From NCBI GenBank assembly GCA_029339195.1, contig JAPTJF010000053.1, positions 1 through 64,000 on the forward strand: 64,000 bases of DNA, in the 5' to 3' direction. Positions 33,401 to 44,099 of this stretch are shown here, in pieces. This stretch comes from Micractinium sp. NFX-FRZ. Lineage: Eukaryota; Chlorophyta; Trebouxiophyceae; Chlorellales; Chlorellaceae. The notes beneath the pieces were generated by a model. It was not told the DNA's origin. It ran no database searches and saw only the letters and a list, made by a program, of their open reading frames with translations. Made by a program: the position numbers and the translations under genes. Numbering within the stretch: position 1 is the stretch's first letter; each line of letters opens with the position of its first letter.

Positions 33401-36400
33401 CGCGCTCCCTGACACTGCCCCCCAGACTGCCAAACAGCTGCAGCTGGCTGCCGTCAGGCACGCTCCACAGCTGCCTGCCGCCCGGCGTGCTTCGCTCCTG
33501 GCTGCTGCCTGCCGACATTGAAGCCAGCTGGTGAGCTGCAGCAGAGAGGTGTGCCTCCTCCAGCAGGTGCAGCCGCACCGTGCCCTCTCGCCCCACGCCG
33601 GCATGCAGCAGAGCCTGGAAGCGCTGGCGCCTGCCGGTGGCAGTGGGCCAAGCTGGCTGGCGGGTACCGCCAGCTGACACCGTATTGCTTCGCAGCTGCC
33701 CCTCGGGAAGCAACTGCTGCGCCTGCTGGTCCCAGCCGGGCCCTTGCAGCTTCTTCCACAGGGAACGCTGCCACATCAGGCGGCCAGCCACCACCAGCGC
33801 CACGCCGCCAGCCATGGACAGCAGCGCAAGGACTGCCTGCTGGGCGGCCTGCGCGCCGGATGCCGCCTGAGCAGTTTCCTGCGCTGTTCCAATGGCTGCG
33901 GCTGTTGGCAGGTGCCTGCAAAAAGATGCAGTCGGGTTGCAGACGGCAGGGTCACACACGTGTAGGGTGCTCAAACGACAACACACATAGATGCCACAAT
34001 TGCGCACCTTGAACCAATAGGGTACTGCTTCTAAGCGGCAGCAAAACCCGGCCGTTGGGAGGCAGGCACCGGCAACCAAATCAGGCCCGTTGGCAGGCAA
34101 GGCAGGCAGGCACGCCGATTAGAGGACATGCCCCCCCCCCCGTAATCACGCTGCAGCCTGCATGCCCGGTGCACTCACGTGGTGCTCTCAAGAGTGCCCT
34201 CTACGGTAATGTCAGGAAGGCCGCTCTCTTTGGGCAGCGCGCCACCCACGAGCCTGCAGGGTGGGTCCGAAAGGAGCTGACTTGAGCCGGTTCAACACAC
34301 GCAGCAATGCAACACGGCAGCGCAGGGCAAGGGAGAAGACGAGCGGGCACTCTGCCGGTCCAAGCCAGACCCTCTCCGATGCTCACTATGCCCAGCGGGC
34401 TTTGCCTTGCCAATCCGCCTTCACATTGCTGGGTGCTAAGCCACCCCCACGTGCCAGTTAACAACAGTGAATACCCGCCTGATAAATGTCTCACACACAA
34501 GCCTATCAACGCACCTCCCGCACCTCCCGCCCTGCATCTCACGTTGCTTGCGGGGCAGCCAAGGACGTGAGCAGGCGAGCTGGCACGGTCCCAGTCAGCC
34601 CCGAGCTGCCTGCCACGTCATAGCGCACGAGGGATGGCAGGGCGCCGGGCGAGTGCCAGGCTGGCGGGAAGGCGGGCCCCGTCAGCAGCGGGTTGTCGGC
34701 CAGGGAGAGGGCGATGACCTGTGGATGGAGGTTTGCCCAGGGAAGGAGGCATGCGAGAAGTTTTAAGTTGAATGGACAAGGTGACACAGGATGATTGGTG
34801 TGTGCCGCATTTGGAAGTCAAGGTCAGGCGAAACCTGGTGACTCCTTCCAAGGTTGGCTGGCCTGGCCTGCAGGAAAGCCGCTTGGCTGCATCTCCTCCC
34901 CAAGGAGCATACACCCCACCAGGAGAGAGGCACAAGCATGCCTACAAAGTGCTGCATGCTGGCACCTACCTTGCCAGTGCTCCATGCATCTGGCAGGCTG
35001 CCCGACAGCCGAGTCCCGCAAATCTGCACGCAGCGCACAGGGCAGGGTGAGTGCCTCGTGACCAACCTTTGGTGTTACTACATCATACCCCCGTGCCTCT
35101 CACACCTCTGGCTGGGGCGGGGCGGCTGCGATCCCTGCAAACTGCCCCGCAGAATAGCTTGCAACACGGCAGGCTTGCTGCAGGGACGCACCCATACATG
35201 TTCCAGCTTGGGATGCCTCTCAAACAGCTGTGCAGGCAGCGTGCCGGTGAGGTCCATGTGCAGCAGCACCCTACAGCACGGCATGGGGCGGGCCAGGCAG
35301 GGCTGTGTGAGTGAGGGTTAGTATTGGGACGCCCAGCCTGCTGTGCAGTTTAATGTATTCCTTTAACAAGCAAGCGGTGCAGGCAATGCCATAAAGAGCC
35401 ACCTCCATTCGTCCTCGCCGGCTCAGTGCTGATTGATGACCTCAGGGGCAAGGCAAGAGTACCCACCGGTGCATGGGGGCAAGTTGGCATGCGGCAGCCC
35501 AGCCAGCCTAGGCGGGCAAGCCACGAAAGCGCGGCTTCCCTTGCCCCAGCTGGCTTCACGTCATCAAGCACACGGCAGCGCACAGCAGGCCTTTCAGCAG
35601 CTCACAAGTGGCTCAGCTCGGGGAGGGCCCCATCCCGCCACGAGCGGGGCAGCGGGCCACCCAGGGGCAGGTTGAACAAGTCGAGCGCTTGGAGCTTCCT
35701 GAGGCCTGCTGCTCCCCACTCGGGAAGGCGCGGCAGCGGGGCCTCTGCCGCGTCCGTCTCTGCTTCACCCGCCTGCTTGCGGTCTGTGGCAGCTTCGTGC
35801 AGCCAGTCGGCCAGGCCTTGCGCGGTGAAGTCCCTGGGTTGCGGGGAGCTGGCAGCGGGTGGCACGCTGTACAGGTGCAGGCCGGTGAGGTTGCCAAAGC
35901 CGCCATCCCAGCCAGCTGGCAGGCCGCCCTGCACCTGCGCATGGACGGTAACGTCTTGCAGCGCAGGCAGCACTGCGGGGTCGGCACCCCAGCCGGGGGG
36001 CAGCGTGGAGCGCAGGTGCGGGAATGCCAGCTGCAGCCGCGCCAGGCGGGGCAGGGCGCCAGGTGGGATGTCGGGGAGCGGGGCTGCCAGGGAGCTGCCT
36101 GCCAGGGACAGCCTGCAGTGCACGGAGGTGTGTGCGTGTTGAACGTGGCAGGCGGGTGATTACGTGTTTGAGCACGCAGGCAGGGGGCGCGTGGGGTGGG
36201 CAGGTGGGCGGGCAAGTAGGTGGGCAGGTAGGCGTGGCCTCTGGATGCACCTACCCCCCCGCAGCTGCGACCCACCATGTGAGGCGAGGGAAGGAGCCTG
36301 GAGCCAGCCACTCAGCGGGGATAGGGGGCCAGGGTGGGACGCCAAAGCGCTCAACCAGCAACATTTCCAGCCGCTGCAGCTGCGCTAGCTCGGGAAGCAG

Positions 36401-37258
36401 TGGCGAGCCGGCGGGGGCAGCCTGTGCGTGGGCAGTGGGTGCGCTGCCGGGCGGGGGGGACGTGACGTTGCTCAAATCGCTGCATGTGCAGCAGGGGGGG
36501 CGGAGTGGAACAAGGGGAAGAAAGGGCAGCGCAGTTCAAAGCAGGGCCATTTCAAGCTTGCCAACCTGGGGTTGCCAGTGGTGCTCATTTGTAGAGGGTG
36601 CTGCCCAAGACAGATTAGGGCGTGCGTGCTGCGCTGTGCTGTGCGTGACTGCATGCCGCACGCCGTGCAAGGGGGTCAAAGAGACTTGAAGCCAACCGGA
36701 GGCGTCCTGAAAGGAAGGCTGGTGCCATCCATTGGGAGGCATACTGTATCCGACATGTAAACAAAACACACCGCTGGCAAGCGCACAACAAACACCACCT
36801 GGGCCGGTGCACCGTGCCCGCCGCCGGCCCTGCCGATGAGCAGCTCACTCACATGCGGGTGATGCGCCCCTTGGCGTCGCACGCTACCCCCTCCCAGGTG
36901 CAATGATGCGCCTGGTCTGTGATGCCTGGCTGCCAGCCCCGCATGCCCGCCATCCATTCTGGGTCCGCGTCCCACACTGCCGCTCGCAGGCGGCGCATCA
37001 CTGCCGCCTCTGCAGGCGGGCCGCAGAATGGCAGCTCAGGAGTGGGGTGGAAAATGCTGGACCCCTATCAAGGATCAGCTGTGGTGGGCTGTTGCTTCCA
37101 TAAGGCATGCTCTCACCATCAACAGATACATCGCCGTCGCCGGCCGCGGGCAGCGCCAGGAGGAGCGCCGCCGTCGCCACCGCCAGGAGGGCCGTCACAG
37201 CCGCAGGCACCGCCGCCCGTTTCGATGGCGTATTTGTAGAGTATACCGCCCGCCGCAT
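30430..37258 (-). CDS. LRR receptor-like Ser/Thr kinase (signal peptide, LRR ectodomain, membrane span, TKL-type kinase)
   Basis: Eighteen exons keep phase and encode 921 residues: 37258-37117, 37009-36853, 36479-36276, 36112-35606, 35270-35198, 35023-34970, 34718-34543, 34253-34179, 33915-33315, 33031-32930, 32606-32574, 32378-32301, 31982-31882, 31622-31536, 31297-31188, 31039-30987, 30779-30687, 30549-30430. A hydrophobic leader (ALLAVATAALLLALPAAG) is followed by a cap-like HHCTWEGVACDAKGRITRI and degenerate leucine-rich repeats (for example LSLAGSSLAAPLPDIPPG, MDLTGTLPAQLFERHPKLEH, TRLSGSLPDAW). The membrane span is VLALLSMAGGVALVVAGRLMW. The kinase has VLGEGSHAVVYKA, AVK, REVGLMRRC, HGDLKPSNVLL, SDLGVAQV and APEQLL. 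All catalytic residues are present. HGD replaces HRD (non-RD) and DLG replaces DFG. The ligand and pathway are unknown. Confidence 0.88.
31650..31714. repeat. 33-bp tandem duplication in a kinase intron
   Basis: Two units with about 28 of 32 matching bases sit next to the acceptor side of the catalytic-loop exon. Confidence 0.75.
32822..32970 (-). repeat. Duplicated exon end plus donor of the kinase Gly-loop/Lys exon
   Basis: The block encoding KARLGGHSEVAVK and the following GTGAGG donor occurs twice, ending at 32930 and at 32822, 108 bases apart and identical over about 41 bases. The outer copy joins the upstream exon and contains the Gly loop. The inner copy lies in the intron, preceded by GHVVF-type sequence. 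Confidence 0.88.
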
Positions 37259-38236
37259 GACAGTGTCTGAACCCCGGCGTCTGAAGGCGCTCGCCGGCAC
37301 GTGCGCCGTAGCCTAAGCGGAGAGGGCGCCGCCGCAGGCTGGGATGTGGCGAACTTGCGAGCGACAGATAGAAGGCCGGCGGCAATGGAGGTGATGCACC
37401 TGGTACTGTAGCAAAAGTCACACTTAAGGCTGCCGCTGGCGTGGGCCATGGCGTGGACACAAGGCACATACCGGTTCTCATGGTGTGTTTGCTAACCCCA
37501 ATGCGCCTTGCACCCACCTGGCCTGACGCAAGTCATGCATGCATCTGCAACCCAACCGTGTTGCGAGGCTGCTGGCTTTCAGGCAGCCACCCAAGAGCCA
37601 CGCAAGCGTCGTCAAGCTGACCGGCCAGCACATTAGCACACAGCCACTGGGTAATCCTGGGCTGCCTGCCGCCTACCTTCCTGTCTCAGCATCCAACTTG
37701 TTTACAAGGAGCCGACATATCATCATAGCTGTGGCATTGATGTGAGCCTGTCACGAGTCATGGCATCCGGCCTGCTGCCCAGACAGCTGCTGGCGGCTGT
37801 GCTCTGTGCTCTGGTCGGGAGGGGCGCCCTGCAGCGTCAGTATGTGGGGCCTTAGGGCGAACAGGTACACACACACATCAACAGCCACCTTGCCATCCTT
37901 CTGCCCTGGCCTTGGCAGCAGGCATGCATGCGTGGACTTCCCTTGCCCTGCCTTGGCCTCTGTGCATTTCTAGTGGCACCAGTGCTGGCCGCCCGCGGGC
38001 ACCTGCCCGGTCGCCCCCAGCCCTGCCCCCGGCGGCCAGGCGCTTGCATGTGCTCAAACATCTTTTCACACGTGCCACAACCTACTGGACCGACACTGAC
38101 TGTTCTTTTTGGCATGCCAGTCTGCAAGGGTGCTGCGGGTGGCAGCCAGCCAGCCTGCCAAACAGAGCGCGCAAGCGGGGGGGAGGGGCAGACGGACTGA
38201 AGGGCGGGTCGCGCCGCGCCTGCTGGCCCTTTGGCC
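37259..38236. other. Gap: receptor-kinase promoter and KH-gene 3' region
   Basis: No gene was recognised. A minus-strand TGTAA at about 37697 is more than 500 bases past the KH stop codon and is a weak poly(A) candidate. Confidence 0.4.
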
Positions 38237-41200
38237 TCACAGCGCCACCCTGAGCGCCTCGCAGAACGCGAGAACTGCGCTCACACACTCCTCCCGCTCA
38301 GCAGCGCTGCACCTGCCGCCTGCCACACCCTCCGCCTGCAGCGCCATAAGTTCAACACAGCTGCCCACTGCCTCCCAGTGCTGCCGCCCCGCCTCGTCCC
38401 GCAGGCGGTTGATGGACAGGCGCAGCGTGAAGGCGCCCAGCCCCGGGCCCGCCTGCAGCGGGTGCGGGAAAGGGGCAGCGTGATTGGGCACAATGGGATT
38501 GCTCTGTTGACTTTGCCAATGTGGCACTGCCGCCTGCACCTCTCCAGCAGACTGTGGGCTGAGGCATGCGCTTCCCACACCGCACTCCTGCTGTGCGTGT
38601 TGGGTGCAACGAGCATGCCGTGCTGGCCGTGCCACTGTCGAATGCGACACGCAGGGGCAACACAAAGGTCCCCCCAGCTGTGGCAGGTGCGACTACCCGC
38701 CTGGGTTGCCCCTCACCTTGAATGACCCCTCGTACACCTCCTTTGTCTTGAACCGCACCTTGTCCACCTGGAAGGAGCTGGCAAACCTGCACAGGGATTG
38801 GCAAAGCACGAACCACAGCAGCTGGCGATCGTACTCTCTTTCACAACTGGGTGTACTATTGAGGCCCCCCAGAAGTGTGCGGGCACACAGTTGGCGTGGC
38901 GTGCAGGCCTGGTCAGCAGCACAGCTGCCTGCAGCCTCCCTTTTGCACCCCGCGGGCGGCATGCACAGCTGCCCCACTCCCGCGCTTGTGAGCTCTCGCA
39001 CCTGGCGGGCAGGCTGATGTGGCCGCTGCACAGCACAACCGCGTTGGCGGCCTCCCACACGTCTGCGCCGTGGCCTCCGTCGCCCTGCGAGAGAGAAGGC
39101 AGTGCCAGCTGTCAGCAGCCAGCGTGGGCAGGGGCAGGTAGGGGTGAACTGGCAGGCGGCCCAGCAAGGATTCCCTGTGGCAAGCGGAATCACCCTATTT
39201 ATGCAGTGCATGGTTGATGAGGTGGTGATGATGAAGATCAGCGGTCAGCCTGCCAGATTGGCTAGCCACGGCTGTAACTCCCCAGCTGCCTGTAAGTAGC
39301 TGCGCTCATCAACAGCTTGCCTGGTGGAAGGTGCGCTGCGCCACCAGCTTGAGGCGCGCATCCGGCCTGCCGTCGCCGTGGGCGCGAGCCAGGAAGAACA
39401 GCTTCTGCTGCCCGCTCTTCACCTTGCGCACGCGCAGGGCGGTGCCGCCCCTGCAGGGCGGGGCATCCGGTACGGAGGGCGGGGCACGGGTTGGTGGCCA
39501 CTCTGCGCCTGCTCGCTGTGCCTGCTACCTGCGCTGGCTGCTTGCCAGCCACGTACCGCCATGCATTCCTGCCGCCACTATGTCGACCCGCAGATCCCTC
39601 AGCAGTGCATCAAGCGCAGTCAAGTATCTTGCTAGTCGGACGTTGCACCACCACAGCCACACCCACCCCACCCACGCACCCGCTGATGATGTACGACACG
39701 TCAGCGCTGCTGAAGCCCCGCGTCTTGGTCAGGTGAAGCGTGGCCGTGGACTTGTCGTCGCCGACCTTCACAAACCCCATCTGCAGCAGGGGGAGGGAGG
39801 GAGCAGCGCAAGGAGGCACTGAGAGCAGTTCAGAGCAGGTGCAGCATGAAGCAGAGGCCCGGCTTTTGGCAGGGTCCGTTGCGCCCGCTGTGTATGCCCG
39901 AAGTGCTGTTGCACATGCAAATGCAAGCAAGGGTGGCTTACAGCCTAAATAGCCTAAAGGCCCAAAGTTTCCGTGATAACAAAAGGAGCCCGCAAGAGCT
40001 GGAACGCACCTTCTGCACCAGGTGGCTGCGCAGCTTGGGCACGCTGGCGGTGGGCAGCGCATTGGAGAAGACAGTCTTGACGTCGCCATGGTGCCCAATC
40101 TTCAGCCCCTGCACAGCCCAACAGCGAGGCGGCAAGATGGAGTTGAACGTGGCGCAGTGCACCCGGCTGCAGCGGGCGTGCCAGCATGACCACAGCAGGC
40201 ATGCCAGCCGAGCGGCGGGAGCATGGTGCAGAGGCACGAGGGCTGGCTTGCCTGCATGGAGGTCAGGGACATGGCGCCTCGGGAGGAGAGCGTGCCATAG
40301 GCGTTCTTGGGCGAGTAGAAGAATTGGCGGCCTGCAAGGGAGGGCAGACAGCTGTGCATCGGCTGTCAACAAGGGGGGCGTGGTGGGTGGGGTGCGGAAG
40401 GTGGACCACGCCATGCACAGCGTGCGCGCCACGCTGGGCAGGCAAGCCCTTGCATGCTGCCCGTCAGCGGTGCTGATCTTCCCCCAACTTGGTTTGAAAC
40501 GCCCTGGACGCCTCCACCTGTCGCCACCTGTCACTCACCCAGGTTGAACCGCAGTTTGACTTGGTCAAAGGCGGGGGAGAAGGCCTCCGCCCCCACGCTG
40601 GCAGCCGCCAGGCGCGCCACGGCCGCGCCCAGCGCTGCAGTGCCGTCAATGTCCCGAGCTCCCCCGGGGGCCAGCCGGGTGGCTGTGGAGAACAGAGCAG
40701 ACAGGGAGTCCTCGTACCCGTTGCCGCCGCCGCCCTGACCGGCGGTACAGCTGGCGGGGTGCAGGCAGCACAGCTGCTCGCGGTGCTCTGTGGCGGCAGC
40801 CACCTCGTCTGCGGGGGCAGCAGGGTGGGTGCCAGGTCAGCACTGTGCCAGCTCACTTGCATTGGCTGGCGGGGCATGAATGGCTGAACATCCCGGCAGA
40901 GGACTGTGCAGAATTCTGCATGTGATGCTGACATAGCACCAGCAGGCGGGAAAGTGTGGCCCGGGAGCAAGCATGCTGCTGCAGCAGCGCTCACCCCCAG
41001 CAGCGACCGCACAGAAGAGTGCGCCCCCCTGCAGGTCGTGGTGCAGGATGACCGCCGCCTCGACGGGGTGTGGGTAGGAGCAGATCGCTGCAGGCTGGCG
41101 GGGAATGTGAGGGGGCATTGGACGTATAGGAGGGCAGCAGGGTGGCATCGGCATCGGCAGCCGCGGCGCTTAGTGGACAATCGCAAGTGTGCAGAACCTG

Positions 41201-41470
41201 CGTTCTGCGCCGCCCACCCCACCTACCCGAGGTCCTGTGAGACTCAAACTGCTGCTCATAGTCGTCAACGGCCGCTGCAACCGCAGATGAGGTGCCGGTG
41301 AACAGTATGTAGCCAGCAGCCTGCTGCACCGTCACCCGGGCGCCTGTCCTCGAGCTCACGCCCTTGATCCGCTCTCCGCCTTTGCCGAACAAAGCGCCGA
41401 TGGGGAAGTCGGGGGGGATGCTGAGGCTCCTGCTCGCACCCCCGCCGCTCATGCGCTCTCTGTAATACAT
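38237..41470 (-). CDS. KH-domain protein of unknown family
   Basis: Exons 41470-41227, 41087-40995, 40808-40539, 40331-40252, 40108-40010, 39780-39680, 39450-39321, 39084-39002, 38786-38717, 38452-38237 keep phase and give 461 residues (a second Met at 41452 is an alternative start). The N-terminus is a KH-like RNA-binding fold: IPPDFPIGALFGKGGERIKG contains the GxxG loop (GKGG), followed by TGARVTVQQAAGYILFTGT. The rest has regular alpha/beta character (FNLGRQFFYSPKNAYGTL, KIGHHGDVKTVFSNALP, STATLHLTKTRGFSSADVSY) and I do not recognise it; it may be one long domain, since it has little low complexity. An RNA-related role is inferred from the KH part only. Introns after 40252 and 39321 both begin GCAAGC instead of GT, each after CAG, with no in-phase GT alternative. 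Confidence 0.8.
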
Positions 41471-42458
41471 GATGGGCCAGCGCTGACAGCTTGAAGGCTT
41501 CGGAGTGATGGGCAAGATAGCATGATGGCGACTGCTGCGGGTAGATCGCGATTCTCGTGTCGCCCGTGTTGCCAGAAGCAACACAGCAGGGGCACAGCAG
41601 GGCACAGCGTGGCACCAGCGCTGCCTCCCGCCGGCATGTGCCCTATGCTACCTGATTTTCACGCCCTTGCAAATGATGGAGTTTGATGTGTGGGGAGCCT
41701 TGGCACCTTTGCTTGCTGCAGGTGCTGGGCCAGTGCCACCAGTGCGAGTGCCCCCTCGGCATGGATAGCGACAGCTCAGCACCCACGTCATGTCTGACAA
41801 TGCATGAATTTGGCAGCTTGCACTTCCAGGGTGGTCCACGTGTGCGTGATCTTGTCTGCTGCTGGCCGTCATAAGGCACGGCCGCTGCCAGCGCTGCCAC
41901 TGCTGCCGGCAACTTGCGGGCAGCTTGAAGCTGCGCACGCTCCAGCATGCCCCATGGGCAGTATCTGCGCCAGCCTGCACATGGAGCAGCGCCGCCGTTG
42001 ACTGCGGACCATGCAAACCTCTGTTGCCTGCAGCTTTGCCAGCAGCTGCCCAAAGTCTGCGCTGGGCAGGGGCCCTGGTCGCCAAGGGGGCTGCTGGCCC
42101 ACATGTGTACACTGGCACAACGCGGCAGCTGCAGACAGGACCAGGTGGCGGCAATGCAGGCAGGACCGGCAGCTGCTGCAGTCAGACAGCTCCAGCCATG
42201 CCCTCTCGATGCCTGCGTCGGCCTCATTCATGGGACAGAATGAGCTGGATCACTACACCGAGTTGTGATGTGTGACTTGCTGGCAGGTGGCCGCTGCATT
42301 GCGCCGGCGTCTGACTTGCGCTGCGCGGCGCAGTACCCAGCAGTGCGGCAGCTGCAAGTCAGCTGACATTGTAGACCGCGGGTTGCTCACTGCTCACAAC
42401 GTGAATTTGCAGGTTTCCAGCAACCGCCCCAGTCCCCCACCGCCACAAACAAGCCACA
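41471..42458. promoter_or_regulatory. Divergent region between the KH gene and the lumen-protein gene
   Basis: Both start codons point outward. A decayed MYND-gene fragment occupies 41672-41972. No promoter element was recognised. Confidence 0.45.
41672..41972 (-). pseudogene. Decayed copy of the MYND-gene last exon and 3' UTR
   Basis: It is alignable with 43859-44188 in the same orientation. Shared blocks include ggcacctt-gcttgctg, gccaccagtgcgag, cagctcagcaccca and the coding end: the MYND gene ends AQLAGGSGGAASGRGK and the copy reads PQVAGSSGSAGSGRAL before a TGA. The MYND cysteines of the preceding exon are not recognisable. The copy starts at about the poly(A) end of the parent, which points to duplication of a transcript 3' end or a local segment. 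Confidence 0.65.
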
Positions 42459-43292
42459 ATGCAGGCCTGCTTCGCCGCCAAGCCCGGCTTCAAGCTGCCT
42501 TCAAAGTTTGCGCACTGCGCTCGCCCCGCTCGCCGCCAGACCGTGATCGTGTCGGCCGCCGCCCGCCCCGAGGCGAGTGCCAACGATTGGGGCGTGTGTG
42601 GGTGGCAGCTGGCCTGCAAGGCGGGAGCAGGGTGGACACCTCACTGATCGACATCCGATCTCGAGAGCCTCATCCGATCTCGAGAGCCTGTCTTGTCTAC
42701 ACCAAAGTCCTCCTGATGTGCAGCGCGACTGGCTGAGTTCGCCCTGTTGACACTTGTCGACACCCCGTGCCTGCAGGTGCCGCTGCAGCCGCAGGCGAAC
42801 ATGACGGCCACCGCGCTGGCGGTCGCCGCCGCATTTTTGATGGGCAGCGCGGGCCCTGCGATCGCCGATACGCCCCCTGCGCCCCCTGCTGACGAGGTAA
42901 GCTCCCAGAGCAGCCTGCCAACTCATGGGATACAGCGGTGGGGGCAGCACGCTCCTGCAGCAGCGCCCACACCCCCGCCGCCACAGCACGCCCTGCGCTG
43001 TGGGCGGGCCAGGTAGCATTCAGCGCACTGCACCCGCCACCAGCAGCGGCGCATGTTTTGCTAACGCCACGTCCTGAGCAGCTCCGTGCCCCCTTGCCCC
43101 CCCACCCCCGCCCTGCCCCCTGCCTCCTCGCAGGCGCAGGCCAAGATTCGGGGCGAGATCTGCGCCCAGAACCCCACCGCCAGGATCTGCCTGGAGGCCG
43201 CCGACCAGCTGGTCAAGGGCGCCACCGAGACGCCGCCCGGGCTGCAAGACCCGGTGAACCCCGACAAGGCCTCCGACAAGGCGGCCAAGTAA
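42459..43292 (+). CDS. Small protein with a bipartite thylakoid-lumen targeting signal, unknown family
   Basis: Exons 42459-42572, 42777-42896, 43134-43292 encode 130 residues. The first exon is a transit-like sequence (MQACFAAKPGFKLPSKFAHC, then Arg-rich and VIVSAAA). Exon 2 contributes a hydrophobic stretch ending in an AxA-type site (ALAVAAAFLMGSAGPAIA), typical of lumen import. The mature part (about 60 residues) has AKIRGEICAQNPTARICLEA and ends KASDKAAK; two Cys could pair. This is the size and shape of small lumenal photosystem subunits, but I do not recognise one. Intron 1 begins with GC (GAG|GCGAGT): using the nearby GT would shift frame and destroy the hydrophobic signal. Confidence 0.72.
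42652..42689. repeat. Perfect 19-bp tandem duplication
   Basis: Two identical adjacent copies of catccgatctcgagagcct in intron 1 of the lumen-protein gene. Confidence 0.95.
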
Positions 43293-44099
43293 AGCAGGGG
43301 CAGAGTACCGCTTCCGCCGCGCAAGCCGGCATTCCCTGCTATTTTGATTGACAAAGTTTTGATGGTGATGTGAGCAGATTATGTGATGTGAGAACAGTGA
43401 TGCCAGTTGGGAAAGGCAGGAGGTGGCCGGGGGCCGGGCACGCGAGGGCAGCGGCCGCTGCATGGGCAAGCGACATGGTTAGGGGAATAGCAGGCTTCAT
43501 CCCGCTTCTCAAATTGTCCCACGCTGGGCCAGCAAGAGGCCGAGCTGAATGGTGCCGGGCTGATCTGATGCAAGTGTCTGCTGGCCTCCCCTGGCGGCCG
43601 TCAGCCGCGGCATGTCATGCTGCTGTTAAAGCCTGCTTGCTGCACTTTGGGTGCACCCATCTTGGCAGACGGCAGCGGCACGCAGCGTGCCTTGCACACT
43701 CTGACCCCATGAACGCTGTGTGCGCCACAGCATGGCACAGCACCACACAGCGTGGCAACGCTGCATGCGCCCCGCCTGCCTGCGCCCCGCCAGCCATCCC
43801 CTGGCGGTGTAGCCTTCTGACAGTCTTCCTGATGCCACATGCGTTTCAGTCATTTACAGATGAAGGATGTGGAAAGGTGGAGATCCTGGCACCTTCGCTT
43901 GCTGACAATGCCGCTGGGGCCGCTCAAACCAGCCACCAGTGCGAGCATGCGCCCTGAGCACGGCAACGACAGCTCAGCACCCATGCATGCTGACACAAAG
44001 CACGGTTTCTTGGAACCAAATGTTTTGCACCCCCAAGCCGGGCTGCCATACGTGCGGCGGGGCCTCTTGGCCGCTGCTGCCCGTCGCCGCTGCCGGCCA
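43293..44099. other. Convergent 3' region between the lumen-protein and MYND genes
   Basis: It holds both 3' UTRs. A minus-strand TGTAA at 43858-43854 is the likely poly(A) signal of the MYND gene, 242 bases past its stop. No other gene was seen. Confidence 0.5.
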
